DNA from: Methylotenera sp. G11
Lineage (GTDB): Bacteria > Pseudomonadota > Gammaproteobacteria > Burkholderiales > Methylophilaceae
NCBI RefSeq assembly: GCF_000799735.1
Contig: NZ_JUHH01000001.1
Span: forward strand, 2,232,001 to 2,296,000
Reading direction: 5' to 3'
Length of the DNA: 64,000 nucleotides
The position numbers and the translations under genes are program-made. Of this stretch, positions 36,643 to 44,740 are shown piece by piece (within the stretch, counting starts at the first letter, position 1; each line of letters opens with the position of its first letter). The notes under the pieces are model-generated. The model saw only the letters and a list, made by a program, of their open reading frames with translations, searched no databases and had not been told where the DNA came from.

Positions 36643-37566
36643 TCAGAGCTCACTCAGGCATTTGATGTGTGTCATCACGCAGCGCCCAAGGGCATGCAGC
36701 GAGTAGCCGCCCTCCAGAACCGAGACGATACGACCTTGTGCATATTTTCTTGCAAGCTGTTTCAGGGTTTCCGTGACCCATAGATAATCGGCTTCTTTCA
36801 GGGCGAGGCCGCCCATATCATCTTCGTAATGCGCATCAAAACCAGCAGAAATCAGTAAAAATTGCGGCTGGAAACGATCCAGCGCGGGTAACCAGTGCTC
36901 CGTGACGGCTGCCCTGAATTCTGCGCCGCTGGTCCTGGCGGCAAGCGGTACATTGATGATGTGATCATTGCCGCTCCCTGCACCTTTATATGGGTAGAAC
37001 GGGTGCCTGAAAGTAGAGCACAGCATCACGTGCGGATTATCGTGGAAGATGTCTTCGGTGCCGTCGCCGTGATGCACGTCGAAATCCAGAATGGCTACCC
37101 GCTGTAGCTGATGCTGGCTGATCGCATGCGCAGCGCCGACGGCCACATTGTTAAAGATGCAGAACCCTGATGCGCCGGAGCGGCCGGCATGATGTCCCGG
37201 CGGGCGTATGCAGCAGAAAGCGTTTTCGACTTCACCGGCCATCACTAGGTCAACCGCCTGTATCGCAGCGCCAGCAGCATGGATTGCCGCATCCAGCGTG
37301 AACCTGTTCATGGCGGTATCGCCATCCAGCTGCACCAGGCCTTCGGCCGGCGCCTGCCGGAAGACCCATTCCACATATTCGCTGTTATGCACCCGTGTTA
37401 ACTGCGCTTTGCTGGCCGTTTCGGCATCGTAGTGGATCAGGTGGTCCAGCACACCGGATGCGATCAGTTGGTCATTGATGGCATGCAGGCGTTCCGCGCA
37501 TTCGGGGTGGTCTGCTCCCATGCTGTGTTTGCTACAGGATGGGTGTGTGATATAGGCAGTGCGCAT
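36643..37566 (-). CDS. Histone deacetylase family protein (class II-like)
   Basis: Zn-dependent deacetylase of acetyl-lysine or acetylpolyamines, 307 residues. Active-site motifs: RPPGHHAGRSGASGFCIFNNVA (paired His), DFDVHHGDGTE (Asp and His Zn ligands), SAGFDAHYEDDMGGL (Asp ligand) and EGGYSLHAL. It starts 9 bases after the stop of the large Pat-type acetyltransferase and is certainly in the same operon. This suggests it reverses acetylation made by that enzyme, as AcuC does with AcuA in Bacillus; the substrate remains an inference. Confidence 0.93.
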   Translation of the reverse strand: MRTAYITHPSCSKHSMGADHPECAERLHAINDQLIASGVLDHLIHYDAETASKAQLTRVHNSEYVEWVFRQAPAEGLVQLDGDTAMNRFTLDAAIHAAGAAIQAVDLVMAGEVENAFCCIRPPGHHAGRSGASGFCIFNNVAVGAAHAISQHQLQRVAILDFDVHHGDGTEDIFHDNPHVMLCSTFRHPFYPYKGAGSGNDHIINVPLAARTSGAEFRAAVTEHWLPALDRFQPQFLLISAGFDAHYEDDMGGLALKEADYLWVTETLKQLARKYAQGRIVSVLEGGYSLHALGRCVMTHIKCLSEL

Positions 37567-37575
37567 GATCCTGTT

Positions 37576-40269
37576 TTAAAGCAGTTTGTAGACAGACTTG
37601 ATGCTGTCGTCCTCTTTGCTGGGCTCGATCGTAAAACCCAGGTTCTTCATCAGCTTCAGCATGTGGCTATTCTGGCTGAGCACTTCACCTTGCATCACCT
37701 TGAGGCCTCTTTCGCGCGCCGCATCCATCAATGCGGTCATTAGCTTACTGCCCAGGCCTTTGCCGTGCATATTGTCGGCGATGACAATCGCAAATTCGCA
37801 GCTTTCGCCATCCGGGTTGGTGGCGCAGCGTGCTACGCCAACTTCAACCTCCATTTTTTCGGCGTTGCGGCCATGGGTTTCCCTGACTGCGAGCAGTGCG
37901 ATTTCGCGGCTGTAATCGATCTGCGTAAAGCGCACCAGCATCGCCTGGCTCAATTCCTGAATGCTGTTCATAAAGCGGAAATAGCGTGATTCTTCAGATA
38001 ACTCGCGCACAAAAACCTGTTCGAGTTCGGCATCTTCCGGGCGTATCGGGCGAATCACGATGTTGGAGCCGTCACTTAATTGCCAGTTGCTGACTAAATG
38101 GGATGGATACGGATAGATGGCCATGTGTGCGTAGCGGTCGGCACTTGGTGTGCGGAACGCTACGACGACGCGGGCATCTGCTGCCAGGGCGCCATGTTCA
38201 TCGGCAATGAGCGGGTTAATGTCCATTTCCATCAGCATCGGCAATTCGCAAACCATTTCGGAAACACGCAGCAGCAGGCTTTCAAGCGCATCCATATTCA
38301 CCGCGGGCATGTGGCGGAATGCCCCCAGCATTTTTGCGACATGCGTGCCCTGAATCAGGTCTTTGACCAGGAATGAATTGAGCGGAGGCAGTGCCACCGA
38401 GCGGTCCCCCATGACTTCTACCATGGTGCCGCCGGCGCCAAATGTGATGACTGGGCCGAATACCGGGTCATTGGTCACGCCTACCATGAGTTCACGCCCA
38501 TTCGGTTTCACGACCATGGGTTCAATCGACACTCCGTCTATCCTGGCTTCCGGGCGATACTGGCGCACGCTGTCCAGCATTTCATGATAAGCCGCCGGAA
38601 CGGCCTGTGCGTTTGTCAGGTTGAGTATCACACCGCCGGCATCCGTTTTATGGGTGATGTCCGGTGAGTTGATTTTCATGGCGACCGGAAAGCCCAGCTC
38701 CAGCGCAATTTGCAGTGCTTCATTCGGTGAGCGCGCAATCAGTGTCTTTGCTACCGGGATGTGGAATGCCGACAGCAGTGCCTTGGATTCCATTTCGTTA
38801 AGCACCTTGCGCCTGTCTTGCAATGCCGCCTCGATCACCATGCGTGCGCCTTCCACATCCGGCTCCAGGTGGTGAGACAGCGGCCCCGGTACCTGTATCA
38901 GCAGTTTCTGGTTCTGGTAATACTCGGAAAGAAATGAAAACACTTCTACCGCAGGTTCCGGCGTGCGGAAACTTGGTTTCTTTGCATGATTGAAAAGCCT
39001 GCGCGATTCTTCAACCTGGGTGCCGCCCATCCAGCAGGCAATCAGCGGTTTGCTGTACTGATTGGAAAGTTCGATGACCGCGTTAGCCGCTTCCAGCGGT
39101 CTGGTCATTGCCTGCGGCGTCAAAATTGTGAGTACGCCATCTACGTTGGGGTCTTCAAGGCATGCTTTGACGGCATGCCGGTAGCGGTCCGCCTGGGCGT
39201 CACCGATAATATCGACAGGGTTGCCGTGCGACCAGGTTCCCGGCAGCGTCTGGTTCAGCTGATTGATGGTGGTGTCTGTCAGTTCTGCCATGACCAGTCC
39301 CAGGTCGGCTGCAATATCGGTTGCCATCACGCCCGGGCCGCCGCCGTTGGTCACGATTGCCAGCCGGTTACCGGTCGGGTGAAAACCGCAGGAGAGCGCT
39401 TTGGCTACGGAGAAGAGTTGCGTGACGGTCTGCACGCGCACTACACCGGCACGCCTTACCGCGGCATCGAAGGCGTCATCCGAACCGACCAGGGATGCCG
39501 TGTGCGACATGGCGGCTTTGGAAGAAACACTGTGCCTGCCAACTTTGACCAGAATGACCGGTTTGAATTGGGCCGCCGCCCGAATGGCGCTCATGAAGCT
39601 GCGCGCATTGCGTATGCCTTCAATATAGAGCAGGATGCTCTGCGTGGCGACGTCGGAAACGAGGTAATCGAGAATCTCACCGAAATCGACATCAATCGAA
39701 GAACCCATTGAGATGACACTGGAAAAACCGACATCATTGGATTTTGCCCAGTCCAGGATTGCGGTACATAAAGCGCCGGACTGTGATACAAAAGCCAGGT
39801 TGCCGGTATTGGCGCTGCCGTGATTGAATGTGGCGTTCAGGCCGATATCGGGGCGCATCACGCCCAGGCAGTTTGGCCCGATCAGGCGGATGTTGTAGCG
39901 TTTTGCATTTTCGAGTACGGCGCGCTCCAGCTTGATCCCGGCAGCGCCAGCCTCGCCAAAGCCAGCCGTGATAATGACCGCCGCTTTTACGTTGTGTTTT
40001 CCGCACTCCTCAATGATATCCGGCACGGAATGGGGCGGAGTGGCAATGATGGCTAAATCCACCGGCTCCGGTATCTGCGCGATGGAAGCGTATGACTGAT
40101 GCCCCTGGATTTTGGGGTGATTCGGGTTGATCGGGTAAAGCGCACCCTGATAACCGCTTTGCAGCATGTTGTGGAATACGATTTTCCCGACGGAGTCAGT
40201 CTGGTCACTGGCGCCAAAAACGGCAACAGATTTTGGTGCGAATAGTGGTTTAAGATAATGCTGACCCAT
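37576..40269 (-). CDS. pat: Pat/PatZ-type protein lysine acetyltransferase fused to an NDP-forming acyl-CoA synthetase domain
   Basis: 897 residues, colinear with E. coli PatZ (886). N-terminal CoA-binding/succinyl-CoA-synthetase-like domains (SVAVFGASDQTDSVGK; GPNCLGVMRP; FVSQSGALCTA), an ATP-grasp region (GFPVAMKINSPDITHKTDAGGV), then a C-terminal GNAT domain from ~720 (RPIRPEDAELEQVF, IADNMHGKGLGSKLM). Pat acetylates acetyl-CoA synthetase and other lysines. The catalytic His of the synthetase domain is present here (His256 in AMSHTASLVG), where E. coli PatZ has Asn, so this domain may still be active. Operon with the deacetylase. Confidence 0.93.
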   Translation of the reverse strand: MGQHYLKPLFAPKSVAVFGASDQTDSVGKIVFHNMLQSGYQGALYPINPNHPKIQGHQSYASIAQIPEPVDLAIIATPPHSVPDIIEECGKHNVKAAVIITAGFGEAGAAGIKLERAVLENAKRYNIRLIGPNCLGVMRPDIGLNATFNHGSANTGNLAFVSQSGALCTAILDWAKSNDVGFSSVISMGSSIDVDFGEILDYLVSDVATQSILLYIEGIRNARSFMSAIRAAAQFKPVILVKVGRHSVSSKAAMSHTASLVGSDDAFDAAVRRAGVVRVQTVTQLFSVAKALSCGFHPTGNRLAIVTNGGGPGVMATDIAADLGLVMAELTDTTINQLNQTLPGTWSHGNPVDIIGDAQADRYRHAVKACLEDPNVDGVLTILTPQAMTRPLEAANAVIELSNQYSKPLIACWMGGTQVEESRRLFNHAKKPSFRTPEPAVEVFSFLSEYYQNQKLLIQVPGPLSHHLEPDVEGARMVIEAALQDRRKVLNEMESKALLSAFHIPVAKTLIARSPNEALQIALELGFPVAMKINSPDITHKTDAGGVILNLTNAQAVPAAYHEMLDSVRQYRPEARIDGVSIEPMVVKPNGRELMVGVTNDPVFGPVITFGAGGTMVEVMGDRSVALPPLNSFLVKDLIQGTHVAKMLGAFRHMPAVNMDALESLLLRVSEMVCELPMLMEMDINPLIADEHGALAADARVVVAFRTPSADRYAHMAIYPYPSHLVSNWQLSDGSNIVIRPIRPEDAELEQVFVRELSEESRYFRFMNSIQELSQAMLVRFTQIDYSREIALLAVRETHGRNAEKMEVEVGVARCATNPDGESCEFAIVIADNMHGKGLGSKLMTALMDAARERGLKVMQGEVLSQNSHMLKLMKNLGFTIEPSKEDDSIKSVYKLL

Positions 40270-40340
40270 GGTTTGAACCCGCCGTTACATAATTGCTGTC
40301 ATCTTAGCTGGTTTGGCGCCTTGCATATTGAGCTGTATCA

Positions 40341-42032
40341 TCAGTTGGGCTTGAAACGCTCAAGCACATGCTTGGTCATGCCTTTTGCCAGCTCTTCTTC
40401 GCCAAAAAATACCGTCCCTATGCCGTCATTCTGCAGCATTTTGGATTCTTCTTCGCTATGGGTGCGCACGACCACTTCAATCCCTGGCTGCAAGGTGGTG
40501 GCGATTTCAGCCATTTTGCGTACATCCATCGGGTCCGGGGTGGCAATCACCAGCAAGGCAGCATTGGTGATATGGGCCTGGATCAACACTGAAGGGTCTG
40601 CTGCGTTGCCTGAAACGGCAGGTACGCCCGATTTACGCAGTTTTTCCACCATTTCACGGTTCTGTTCGGCAACGACATAAGGGATGCCGCGCGCGGATAG
40701 CGCTTCTGCAATGCGCCTGCCAACCCTGCCGTAGCCGACCAGTACGACCTGGCCTTCCAGGTATTTGCGCTCGGTACTCATCGGCAGCTCCGCAAACGGG
40801 TCTGTGCGCGATTCAAGCTCGCGTGCCAGCCTGGAGTGTTTCAAGGTCCAGGTCCTGAGCGGCTTGATGGTGGAAAAGACCAGTGGGTTCAGTGCGATTG
40901 AAATGAAAGCACCCGCCAGGATCAGGCTCATGCCGGCAGCCGGCAGGATGCCCAGTGACATTCCCAGGCCGGCCAATATGAACGAGAACTCACCGATCTG
41001 TGCCAGGCTTGCGGCGATGGTCAGCGCAGTGTTGAGCGGGTAGCGGAACGCAAGCACCAGTGCCATCGCCGCCAATGATTTGCCGATAATAATGATCGCC
41101 ACTACGGCAAGCAGTTGTAACGGTTCGTTCCAAAGTACCTGCGGCTCGAACAGCATGCCGACTGACACAAAGAACAGTACGGCAAAAGCATCCCTGAGCG
41201 GTAATGATTCTTCAGCCGCGCGGTGGCTGAATTCAGATTCCCGCATCACCATGCCTGCAAAGAATGCGCCCAATGCAAATGACACATTGAACAGGGCGGA
41301 AGCGCCATAGGCGATCCCGATGGCAACGGCGACGACAGAGAGTGTGAACAGTTCACGGGAGCCGGTTTTGGCCACGTGCCATAATAACCATGGCAACGCG
41401 CGTTTGCCGACAACCAGCATCAGGATGATGAATACCGAAACCTGGACGATGGTCAGGCTGATGGTCTGCCATAGCGGCGCTGTGCTTGCGGCATCAGCGT
41501 TGCCTCCCAGCACGCCTGCCAGCGGCGGCATCAATACCAGCACCATGACGGTTGCCAAGTCTTCTACCACCAGCCAACCCACGGCAATTTTTCCGTTCAT
41601 GCTGTCCAGTATCCCTCTGGCTTCAAGTGCCTTGAGCAGCACTACGGTACTGGCGCAGGATAATGACAGGCCAAAAATCAGGCCTTCGCCGAATGTCCAG
41701 CCCCAGGTCTGTGCCAGAATTGTACCCAGCACGGTAGCCAGCCCCATCTGCACGATTGCGCCGGGCACGGCAATGCGCTTTACGGCAAGCAGATCCTTGA
41801 TGGAGAAGTGCAGACCGACGCCGAACATCAGCAGCATCACGCCGATTTCTGACAGTTGCGAGGCAATGCCCACATCTGCAACATAGCCTGGTGTTGCCGG
41901 GCCGAGAATGATCCCCGCCATCAGGTATCCCACGAGTGCAGGCAGTTTGATGCGTTCGGCGATGAAGCCGAATATGAGCGCCAGTCCAAATGCCGAAGCA
42001 ATGGTGGTAATGAGTGAAATGTTATGTTCCAT
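40341..42032 (-). CDS. ybaL: YbaL-like cation/proton antiporter (CPA2/Kef family)
   Basis: Inner-membrane monovalent-cation:proton antiporter with a cytosolic nucleotide-binding RCK domain. 563 residues: about 12 membrane segments with LVGYLMAGIILGPATPG, LLMFGVGLHFSIKDLLAV, the paired VEDLATVMVL and FFAGMVMRESEFSHRAAE and AVLFFVSVGMLFEP, then a TrkA-N domain from ~410 (VVLVGYGRVGRRIAEAL, GNAADPSVLIQAH). Layout and sequence match E. coli YbaL. 71 bases upstream of the Pat gene start, same strand, so possibly co-transcribed. Confidence 0.93.
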   Translation of the reverse strand: MEHNISLITTIASAFGLALIFGFIAERIKLPALVGYLMAGIILGPATPGYVADVGIASQLSEIGVMLLMFGVGLHFSIKDLLAVKRIAVPGAIVQMGLATVLGTILAQTWGWTFGEGLIFGLSLSCASTVVLLKALEARGILDSMNGKIAVGWLVVEDLATVMVLVLMPPLAGVLGGNADAASTAPLWQTISLTIVQVSVFIILMLVVGKRALPWLLWHVAKTGSRELFTLSVVAVAIGIAYGASALFNVSFALGAFFAGMVMRESEFSHRAAEESLPLRDAFAVLFFVSVGMLFEPQVLWNEPLQLLAVVAIIIIGKSLAAMALVLAFRYPLNTALTIAASLAQIGEFSFILAGLGMSLGILPAAGMSLILAGAFISIALNPLVFSTIKPLRTWTLKHSRLARELESRTDPFAELPMSTERKYLEGQVVLVGYGRVGRRIAEALSARGIPYVVAEQNREMVEKLRKSGVPAVSGNAADPSVLIQAHITNAALLVIATPDPMDVRKMAEIATTLQPGIEVVVRTHSEEESKMLQNDGIGTVFFGEEELAKGMTKHVLERFKPN

Positions 42033-42303
42033 ATGGTTTTCGCTGTTTATTGTTTTTGTTAAACACTGTTGTTATGAAATCGCCCGGTTTGAAAAGGCCG
42101 GCCGGCACAGTGTCAGGGCAGTCATAAGAAATTAATCGGGCAGGCTCCATTAGGATTCGCTCAAAGCGATTAAATTCCTGAAGTCATTATAAAACACTTA
42201 TATTGCACAGAAAGTGCTGATTATGGTCTTATCATACATGATGCCATTTTATTTTTTATGAAATATATATTGCTGAATACCGCACAGTGAATAGGAGCAA
42301 GCC

Positions 42304-42738
42304 GTGAAATTATTTATTCTGGCAGTGATGTTATGCGTATCGGCGTGGGGGGTGAATTATTTCGCGGACACGGATCCATTCAGTGCTTTCAGGCACACCG
42401 GTACGCCGCAGGCAAGCGTGCTGGCAAAAGCGGGGGATGAATGTACGGCTATTGCGGAAAAAGCGACCGCGCACCTGATACCCAAGCTGGAGTTTCAACG
42501 GCTTGAGCTGGCCGGGCGTAAAGCCAATGTGGTTGTACGCTGCATGGCTGACCATGGCTTCTACCAGAATCCGGAATGGCTGAAATATGCCGAACCCATC
42601 GCTGCCAGAGTTTCATCCGAACAGCATATATCAGTCGATGAAGCGACAGAAAACCTGAAACGCATAGATATGCTGGTGTTTGAAGCCCGCCCTGATAAAC
42701 CCGTTTATTGGCAATATTCAAAGAAAGCAGATCAATGA
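42304..42738 (+). CDS. Unknown membrane-anchored or secreted protein
   Basis: 144 residues, no recognised family. Residues 1-20 (LFILAVMLCVSAWGVNYF) form a signal peptide or anchor; the rest is soluble with two Cys (Cys47 in AGDECTAIAE and Cys80 in VVRCMADHGF) that may pair in the periplasm. AGGAG precedes the ATG by 8 bases, so translation is likely. Its stop lies 8 bases from the convergent protease stop. Confidence 0.75.
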   Translation: MKLFILAVMLCVSAWGVNYFADTDPFSAFRHTGTPQASVLAKAGDECTAIAEKATAHLIPKLEFQRLELAGRKANVVVRCMADHGFYQNPEWLKYAEPIAARVSSEQHISVDEATENLKRIDMLVFEARPDKPVYWQYSKKADQ

Positions 42739-42746
42739 TCTGCCTG

Positions 42747-43760
42747 TTATTCGCTCTTGAGGGCGAGCACTTTTGTTGATAGCTGTTCGGCTTCGCTTTC
42801 ATCGAGAGGCCTGATCAAACTGATGATTTTCTCAAGATCCGGCGCATTTTTTTCAAGAATCGCAATCTTTGACAGCGTGAGCATGGCATCCAGGTGACGG
42901 CCATTCAGTGTCATGCATTTATTTAAATGCTGTTTTGCTTCGGCAATCTGGCTGGATTCAAATTCAGCGATTCCGAGAAAATACCAGCTGTCTGCAAGCT
43001 GGGGCTGATCCTTTGTCCATAAACCGGCAATCCTTTTCAGCTCCTGCCACTCATGGTTCTGGAACGGCACGACCACTTGCATGAAATATGGGTGCTGGTT
43101 ATTCGGGAACGCCCAGAATGGCAGCTGATCTGTTTTCAAGGATAGCAGTTCCGGGGAGTCGAACAGCCGTTTGATCCATTCGACCGGCATGCTGTAAAAG
43201 AAGGAATTAGGTCCGGGATTCTTGAAGCTGGTGATGCCGATCAGGTTGAAATGCTGGTCGAACATCGCTCCGCCGCTGGAGCCTAGTGCAAATGCGGCAT
43301 TGGAGCGAATGATCAGGTTGCCATCAAGAGGATAGGTCGCCTTTATGCTGCCATAAGAAGGTTGCGGTACGCTATTGCCGCTTGGAAATCCCACCGTGAA
43401 TATTTCTTCCTCATACAGCAGCGTGGCGCTATCCCGCATCGGTACAGGTTTGAACGGCAGCTTGTCAAATTTCAGCAGGCACAGGTCGTGTTTCCAGTCG
43501 GCTTTCATGGCGATCGGCTGGTAGCCGTCGCCGTATTTTGCAATATTGGCACCGCGGGCATTTGCCAGTATGTGGCAATTGGTCGCCACATATTCATTGC
43601 TGACGACTACGCCGGTGCCGGTGCCGGTACTGCCATTGCCCAGGTCGACGCTCACATGCACAATAGACTCATTCAGTTTTAACAGATCCCCGATACCGGG
43701 TTGCGAGAAACCGCTGATAGGAGCTGCCAGTAAAGTTACCAGAAAAGCTGTTCTACCCAT
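42747..43760 (-). CDS. Secreted trypsin-like serine protease with C-terminal helical repeats (paralogue B)
   Basis: 337 residues. Signal peptide ~1-20 (FLVTLLAAPISGFS), protease domain with His63 (VATNCHILA), Asp92 (DWKHDLCLL) and Ser162 (LGSSGGAMF), then a TPR-like tail (SWYFLGIAEFESSQIAEAKQ; HLDAMLTLSKIAIL). It shares order and many short segments with 29816-30844 (ATNCH, ADWKHD, GFPxG, MPVEWIK versus VPAKWIR), so the two are paralogues. AAGGAG precedes ATG 43760; the frame opens further upstream without signal features. Confidence 0.9.
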   Translation of the reverse strand: MGRTAFLVTLLAAPISGFSQPGIGDLLKLNESIVHVSVDLGNGSTGTGTGVVVSNEYVATNCHILANARGANIAKYGDGYQPIAMKADWKHDLCLLKFDKLPFKPVPMRDSATLLYEEEIFTVGFPSGNSVPQPSYGSIKATYPLDGNLIIRSNAAFALGSSGGAMFDQHFNLIGITSFKNPGPNSFFYSMPVEWIKRLFDSPELLSLKTDQLPFWAFPNNQHPYFMQVVVPFQNHEWQELKRIAGLWTKDQPQLADSWYFLGIAEFESSQIAEAKQHLNKCMTLNGRHLDAMLTLSKIAILEKNAPDLEKIISLIRPLDESEAEQLSTKVLALKSE

Positions 43761-44067
43761 ATAAACTCCTTGGGGCTTGGTTTGCCTTGGCTCTCCGCTA
43801 AACACGTACTGATTCGCCGCGGCAGGTCGGCTATAGCTGCATCGCCCATGAATATTTGTGTGTGAAATGGTGTTTAGGTTCAATCCGGCTGCAGATGTAC
43901 GCTGCCAGGCGCATTAAATATGGCTTTTTTGCCTGTTTATTGCGCCTGCACACTGTTCAAGCCAATAAACACGGGTTATGATGGGGCCTGTTGTGCGAGG
44001 GGAGTGTAAATTCGCACAATGATGAGATTTGATTAAAATTCGTCTTAACTAATCAGGAACACTATCC
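43761..44067. other. Intergenic region upstream of HU
   Basis: 307 bases between the divergent protease B and HU genes. It contains an inverted repeat TGTGCGA / TCGCACA at about 43992-44018 and a TAAAAT box near 44034 that could be the HU -10 element. No gene is seen. Confidence 0.4.
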
Positions 44068-44340
44068 ATGAATAAACAAGAATTAATTGCCCAAATTGCA
44101 GAACAAGCCGGCTTAACAAAAACAGATGCAGCAAAAGCCCTGAACGCGATTACCGACAGCATCACACAATCCTTGAAAAAAGGTGACCCGGTAACATTGA
44201 TCGGTTTCGGTACATTTAAAGTGGGTAAACGTGCCGCACGTACAGGCCGTAACCCACGTACTGGCGCAGAGTTGAAAATCGCAGCTTCAAACGCACCTGG
44301 CTTTACTGCCGGTAAAGCATTGAAAGATGCTGTGAACTAA
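44068..44340 (+). CDS. hup: DNA-binding protein HU
   Basis: Nucleoid protein that bends DNA as a dimer. Ninety residues, normal length, with [20 protein letters not shown], the hydrophobic core [17 protein letters not shown] and the DNA-clamping arm [16 protein letters not shown], ending [12 protein letters not shown]. Monocistronic, with its own terminator about 100 bases downstream. Confidence 0.98.
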   Translation: MNKQELIAQIAEQAGLTKTDAAKALNAITDSITQSLKKGDPVTLIGFGTFKVGKRAARTGRNPRTGAELKIAASNAPGFTAGKALKDAVN

Positions 44341-44442
44341 GCGTTTGTTTTGTGGATGCATGAAAGCGGCTTAAGTTCAGCTTTTGGGTGTCCATCATTA
44401 AATCTACGCAGGATTTAGGTCTACGTAAGATTAGTTATACGC

Positions 44443-44470
44443 AAAAACGGGAGCCTCGGCTCCCGTTTTT
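44443..44470 (+). terminator. Rho-independent terminator of HU
   Basis: AAAAACGGGAGCC and GGCTCCCGTTTTT form a near-perfect hairpin with T tract, about 100 bases after the HU stop. Confidence 0.9.
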
Positions 44471-44740
44471 GCATTCTGCCGCTGCCGCGTGATGATTTAT
44501 CGATGCGGATTTCATCTGCTTAATTCCTCTGCCATCAAGCCCTGCTGCTTTTTCATGCGCAGGCTTGCCGTTTGCGCTTGCACTTCTGTTTCAAAACTCC
44601 GGTTAAGCATGCATAATGCAGTCAGCATGCTTTAAAGCTTAAAGATGGCTCAGGGCCTCATTCATGGGGTGACGCATGAATAAGGCTGGGCCATAAATGA
44701 TGTTGAATTTCTGCCTTGAATTTTATTAAAAAGGATTGCT
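44471..44740. other. Gene-free region upstream of the GspE-like ATPase
   Basis: 270 bases with no gene. Two inverted repeats are visible: AAGCATGC at 44605-44612 with GCATGCTT at 44625-44632, and a longer imperfect one around 44653-44692 (GGCCTCATTCAT with ATGAATAAGGCTGGGCC). They do not match a riboswitch I know. AAGGA lies just before the ATPase start. Confidence 0.45.

Noticed and set aside
38986-39711. 241-codon plus-strand frame
   Set aside because: Antisense to the Pat-type gene, whose domains are intact.
44471-44740. c-di-GMP (GEMM) riboswitch upstream of the GspE-like ATPase
   Set aside because: The conserved GEMM core sequences are not present; only generic inverted repeats are seen.
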